DNA from: Flavobacteriaceae bacterium
GTDB taxonomy: Bacteria > Bacteroidota > Bacteroidia > Flavobacteriales > Flavobacteriaceae
Direction: 5' to 3'
DNA: 64,000 nucleotides
Assembly (NCBI GenBank): GCA_947446865.1
Contig: CANFHX010000010.1
Coordinates: 30,031-94,030, forward strand
Of the stretch, positions 60,670-64,000 are shown one piece after another (the stretch's first letter is position 1; each line of letters opens with the position of its first letter). Position numbers and translations under genes: made by a program. The notes under the pieces were generated by a model. The model searched no databases. It worked only from the letters and a program-made list of their open reading frames with translations, and was not told the DNA's origin.

Positions 60670-60742
60670 GGTGCCTTAGCTCAGATGGTAGAGCAATGGA
60701 CTGAAAATCCATGTGTCCCTGGTTCGATCCCTGGAGGCACCA
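60670..60742 (+). tRNA. tRNA-Phe(GAA)
   Basis: 73 bases. Acceptor stem GGTGCCT/AGGCACC, discriminator A, anticodon stem ATGGA/TCCAT with loop CTGAAAA giving anticodon GAA, and a normal GGTTCGATCCC T-arm. The CCA end is not encoded. Single tRNA with its own consensus promoter and a strong terminator. Confidence 0.97.
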
Positions 60743-60754
60743 CTTTAAAGCTGT

Positions 60755-60790
60755 AACCCTTGATTATCAACTGATAATCAAGGGTTTTTT
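60755..60790 (+). terminator. Terminator of tRNA-Phe
   Basis: AACCCTTGATTATCA and its exact complement (15-base arms, 2-base loop) followed by a T run, 13 bases after the tRNA. Confidence 0.92.
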
Positions 60791-60829
60791 ATTTCTTCTA
60801 AACAAACCCTTTGTAAGTCAGTATAATTT

Positions 60830-60856
60830 AAAAACCTCCCGAATAGAGAGGTTTTT
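60830..60856. terminator. Terminator of the amylase gene
   Basis: AAAAACCTC and GAGGTTTTT with a 9-base loop, flanked by A and T runs. It lies 30 bases after the amylase stop on the minus strand. Confidence 0.85.
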
Positions 60857-60885
60857 AAAAACTATTCAAAAAATATTCTTTGTAA

Positions 60886-63756
60886 TTATTCTTTGATTAA
60901 TCGCAATGTTTTTTCACGAAGATTAGTATCGGTTATTTTTACAAAATAAATTCCTTGGTTTAATTCATCAATTGAATAAGATTGATTAGAAGCAACTTTA
61001 GAAAAAGTTTTTACCAATTGCCCTGTAATTGAATAAATCTGAACTTTTTCGCTATCAGTATTTAAAACAAAATAATTTGATGTTGGATTTGGAGACAACG
61101 CAATTAAATCGGCAGAATCAAAAGATTCGTTATTTAAAACTGCTTGATTTCCAAAAACTCTAAAACCTCCGGGTTCTATACTAATATTCATATTGGCATT
61201 TGACACACTAAAAGTGGTATTATCCATTAAATTAGACCAAGAACCTGTAAAAGGGAAACCACCTGCTACATTGTAAGTACTGTCGGAAAAATTAGTTAAT
61301 ACAAATACATAACTTAATGCAGATGTTTGGGAAGTGCTTGTGTAAACATCTAATCTTGGATGCCCCGAATTACCAATATTCCATGCATAAGAACCATTTT
61401 CAAAAACATCTTGGCTCTTTTTTAAATCTATCATTTTTGCCCAATTATTATAAATTGCACTTCTATTAGTATCGGTTAACCAACTTCCAGTCCATTGAGG
61501 TTGTGGTTTAGTGTCTAATTTACAATCTGGATTTGAATAAGAGACTGCTCCATTATTACAAGTCCATAAAGAGCTATCCCAACCTAAATCGCCAAAATGC
61601 CAAATCATTTTAGGCCCAGGAACCAACAGATGAACGGCTCCCATAGCAGACAATCTTAATTGCACTTTAGCTAGATTTCCTTGTGTTTGACCTGATTCAT
61701 TAAATGCTTTATAGGCAATTCTTTCTTCATCATGACTTTCGGCATACCCAACAAATCGATTGGTAGCAAAATCGGAAATTCCAGATATATCCGAAAAATT
61801 TCCTTTCATTAATTCCGAATAAGAATCGGTCATTTTACGCCAAAGCATAATACCTTTAGTGTCTCCAGAACGTAAATAATTAGCCCATTCGGTTTCTTCT
61901 GTAGCAGAACCACCATTTCCTAAATGTTCAAAAATAACATAAAAATTAGGGTCTAATTCCCATTGTTTATCTGCATACCATTTCATTTTAGCAACTCTAT
62001 CACTTAAATAAGAATTAGTACAAGCTTCTTGACCGCCTGCAACTGTCGAAGGACAAGCATTGGTAAATCCTTTAGTTAAATCCCATCGGAAACCATCAAT
62101 TTTATAATCCTGAATCCATGTTCTTATTGTTCTGGTTACATAAGTGTTTGTAAGATTATTTGGTTCTCTAAAGTGATTTAAATCACTTCCAACACTATAC
62201 GAGTGCATAGCGCTTTGATTCACATAAGGGTTTTCTGCTGAAGTACCAACTGCATCCGCCCAACCATCTCCATCGGCATCGGTCATCCACATTCTTACAA
62301 GAGGAGAACGACCGAAAACGTGGTTTAATGCTACATCTAAAATCACTGCAATACCATTTTGATGGCATAAATCAATAAATTCTTTTAATTTAGAAGGCGG
62401 TCCATATCTTTTATCTGGAGCCATATGAAATACTGAATTATACCCCCAACTCAAATTGCCTTCAAATTCCATTATTGGCATTAATTGAATAGCATTTACT
62501 TTTAAATTTTTAAAATAATCAATTCTATTAATTAAATTTTGATAACTTCTATCGGCATCAAAATCTCGAACTAAAACTTCATAAATCACTAAATCTTTTT
62601 TCTTTGGTTTAACAAAATTGGTAGTAGCTGTACTCCAATTATAATTATAAAAAGCAGTTGGTCCTGTTTGTAATACAGAAACTTCTCTATCTTGTCCTGG
62701 GGCAATAGTGCTATAGATTGGCATATTTGGATAAACCCCTAAAGTTGCTATTTCGGGATCATCGAATGGAGATAAAACTAGACTAGAAAAAGGATCGGCA
62801 GTTTTTACAATCGTAGGAGAATTAGCAGGTAAACTAGTATTATCGCAAACCCAATATTGGTAAGCATATACAGTACCCGAAGTTAAACCAGTTAATGTCA
62901 ACCAAAATTTTCCTGTAGTAGGATCTTTTTTCATTGCATAACTAGTAGATGGAAGCCAATTATTAAAATTACCAGCAACGTACACAAAATCTTTAAAAGG
63001 AGCGTTTAATACTAAAGTGGCAGTTGTATCATCATTTGGATCATAGTTAATCCCATCTTCCATACCATCTGGTAGAGCAGCATTAATTACTCCTGGATTA
63101 ACAATAATTGTAAATTTTTTCGAGACTGTTGTGGTTCCTAAAGTTGCAGACACGACATATACTTTATTTGTAGTCACATTAGTGTCACCACAAGTAAAAA
63201 ATGATGTTGGCGCTGTAGAACAAGTAGTAATAGGAACTCCGTTAGCAGTAACCGAATAAATAGCATTTCCTCCAGTATTGTTAGCAACAATACTAGTATT
63301 ATATCCAGATGTAACAATAGTATTACTGTTTTCTGATGGTGAAACAAGGTTCATTTGAAAAGCACCTACCGTAAGTGTTAAATCGGCAGTTTGAAGAGAA
63401 CACGTTGCGCTTCTAACAACAATGTTAATTTTAGTAACACTTCCGGTGCTTACGCCATAAAAAGCCAAAACTGAAGGTGTTATGTCAAGTTTATAGATAT
63501 TCCCAGAGACTAACGTAAAGGATGGTTGAGCAGTACTACACCAACTACTAATAACGTTTTGCCATGCCGTACCGTTTAAAGTTACACCAGTATGCGCATA
63601 TAAAGTACCAGTATAAGAAGCCAATGGGGTTCCTGTTTTATCAAACAAAATGGTTCCGGATTGATTTGCTTCTGGAGCAGTTCCTCCTTGCCAAGAAACC
63701 TGAGAATAACCGATTATTGAGAACAAATAAATCGATAAAATTATTATTTTTTTCAT
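60886..63756 (-). CDS. Secreted GH13 alpha-amylase with T9SS C-terminal sorting domain
   Basis: 956 residues. Signal peptide (about 1-18, ending GYS-Q), an N-terminal beta-rich region (about 20-220), a CBM48/early-set starch-type domain (about 240-330, KDFVYVAGNFNNWLP), then the GH13 barrel (about 395-790) with AVILDVALNHVFG, GFRWDLTKGF carrying the nucleophile Asp, FYVIFEH with the acid Glu and AESHDEERIAYK with the transition-state Asp. The last 80 residues are a type A sorting signal (LSPNPTSNYFVLN ... GIYFVKI ... KTLRLIKE), so it is exported by the type IX system to the surface or medium. All catalytic residues are intact. Substrate is starch or a related alpha-glucan. Confidence 0.93.
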   Translation of the reverse strand: MKKIIILSIYLFSIIGYSQVSWQGGTAPEANQSGTILFDKTGTPLASYTGTLYAHTGVTLNGTAWQNVISSWCSTAQPSFTLVSGNIYKLDITPSVLAFYGVSTGSVTKINIVVRSATCSLQTADLTLTVGAFQMNLVSPSENSNTIVTSGYNTSIVANNTGGNAIYSVTANGVPITTCSTAPTSFFTCGDTNVTTNKVYVVSATLGTTTVSKKFTIIVNPGVINAALPDGMEDGINYDPNDDTTATLVLNAPFKDFVYVAGNFNNWLPSTSYAMKKDPTTGKFWLTLTGLTSGTVYAYQYWVCDNTSLPANSPTIVKTADPFSSLVLSPFDDPEIATLGVYPNMPIYSTIAPGQDREVSVLQTGPTAFYNYNWSTATTNFVKPKKKDLVIYEVLVRDFDADRSYQNLINRIDYFKNLKVNAIQLMPIMEFEGNLSWGYNSVFHMAPDKRYGPPSKLKEFIDLCHQNGIAVILDVALNHVFGRSPLVRMWMTDADGDGWADAVGTSAENPYVNQSAMHSYSVGSDLNHFREPNNLTNTYVTRTIRTWIQDYKIDGFRWDLTKGFTNACPSTVAGGQEACTNSYLSDRVAKMKWYADKQWELDPNFYVIFEHLGNGGSATEETEWANYLRSGDTKGIMLWRKMTDSYSELMKGNFSDISGISDFATNRFVGYAESHDEERIAYKAFNESGQTQGNLAKVQLRLSAMGAVHLLVPGPKMIWHFGDLGWDSSLWTCNNGAVSYSNPDCKLDTKPQPQWTGSWLTDTNRSAIYNNWAKMIDLKKSQDVFENGSYAWNIGNSGHPRLDVYTSTSQTSALSYVFVLTNFSDSTYNVAGGFPFTGSWSNLMDNTTFSVSNANMNISIEPGGFRVFGNQAVLNNESFDSADLIALSPNPTSNYFVLNTDSEKVQIYSITGQLVKTFSKVASNQSYSIDELNQGIYFVKITDTNLREKTLRLIKE

Positions 63757-63857
63757 GCCTGCTTATTTTTGAATATTTATGCAATTTAAGGAAAAATACA
63801 CACCTTTTATGTTAAAGAAATTATATAAAAAAATAAGCCCCACTTAAATTTCTAGAC

Positions 63858-63889
63858 TGCCCCCAAAAAGTTAGACACTATTTGGGGGT
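63858..63889 (+). mobile_element. Left end of an IS3-type insertion sequence
   Basis: TGCCCCCAAAAAGTTAGACA at 63858-63877 is a typical IS3-family (IS150-like) terminal repeat, followed by TATTTGGGGG which pairs with the CCCCCAAA of the end itself. The element runs off the window to the right; the right repeat and target duplication cannot be seen. Confidence 0.75.
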
Positions 63890-63895
63890 ATTTTT

Positions 63896-64000
63896 ATGGA
63901 AAGAAAAGTAAAGTATGATTATGCGTTTAAACTTGAATGTGTAAAATTAGTTTTAGAAAAGCATTATTCTTGCAACTATGCTTCAATAGAAAAAGGTGTA
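63896..64000 (+). CDS. IS3-family transposase OrfA, 5' part
   Basis: 35 codons to the window edge. MERKVKYDYAFKLECVKLVLEKHYS is the start of a helix-turn-helix protein of the OrfA type that binds the IS ends. It begins 7 bases after the terminal repeat structure. OrfB with the DDE integrase domain would follow outside the window, normally fused by a frameshift. The amylase stands directly to the left, transcribed away from it. Confidence 0.75.
   Translation, partial: MERKVKYDYAFKLECVKLVLEKHYSCNYASIEKGV

Overview
The window looks like chromosomal DNA from a flavobacterium (Bacteroidota, Flavobacteriaceae). It is AT-rich, most promoters carry the Bacteroidota -7 box TAnnTTTG rather than TATAAT, start codons lack Shine-Dalgarno sequences, and the primary sigma factor is the short Bacteroidota type without region 1.1. 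Family markers include the T9SS protein PorT, a T9SS-sorted alpha-amylase, TamL, DUF5686, GYDIA-family kinase and class II HMG-CoA reductase. Everything was read by eye; no database search was run, so family names rest on motif recognition.

Region 1 (1-10.7 kb) is an anaerobic and nitrogen-oxide island. It holds the tail of a NosY-like permease, a group III truncated haemoglobin, a CopD-like membrane protein, the di-iron Fe-S repair protein RIC, anaerobic ribonucleotide reductase NrdD/NrdG (with the glycyl-radical domain in a separate small overlapping ORF), cytochrome c nitric oxide reductase NorCB, a fasciclin lipoprotein, a polytopic membrane protein, a Crp/Fnr-family regulator, and a divergent pair encoding a CNGKC small membrane protein and an outer-membrane barrel. 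Four intergenic spacers here carry a (T/C)ATGA-N6-TCA(T/C) palindrome. Its centre lies 36.5 bp from the last G of a TAnnTTTG-like box at four promoters and 37.5 bp at a fifth, which suggests one small regulon run by the local regulator.

Region 2 (10.7-34 kb) is mostly housekeeping: lysS, hppA (with a Cys-rich tail), a DUF5686 barrel protein, pdhB, a PIN toxin-antitoxin pair, etfBA, a bifunctional nuclease, thyA, a TonB/MORN protein, folA, ubiE/menG, porT, a SpoU methylase, tamL, fbaA and accD (with its zinc-ribbon cysteines lost). Next comes a broken PIN toxin gene with its small partner ORF, flanked by a 45-bp perfect direct repeat.

Region 3 (34-64 kb) holds a MacB-type permease, an aspartic protease-PDZ protein, two unknown exported proteins, purH, the rod-shape operon mreBCD-mrdA-rodA, rpoD, rpe, a CBS protein, a Dus enzyme, HMG-CoA reductase with a GYDIA kinase, and a long minus-strand run (coaX, barrel protein, TPR protein, lptC, CNNM/CorC protein, ppiD). 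It ends with tRNA-Phe, a secreted alpha-amylase and the left end of an IS3-type element.

The most unusual genome-wide signal is a set of intergenic arrays with a strict 7-bp period, built from a small shared vocabulary of heptamers such as GTGTTCA, ACTTTAA, ATCTAAA, ACCTACA, GTACGAT, ACTTCCA and ATTCCAA. They sit directly before start codons or after stop codons at seven or more loci between 21 and 47 kb.
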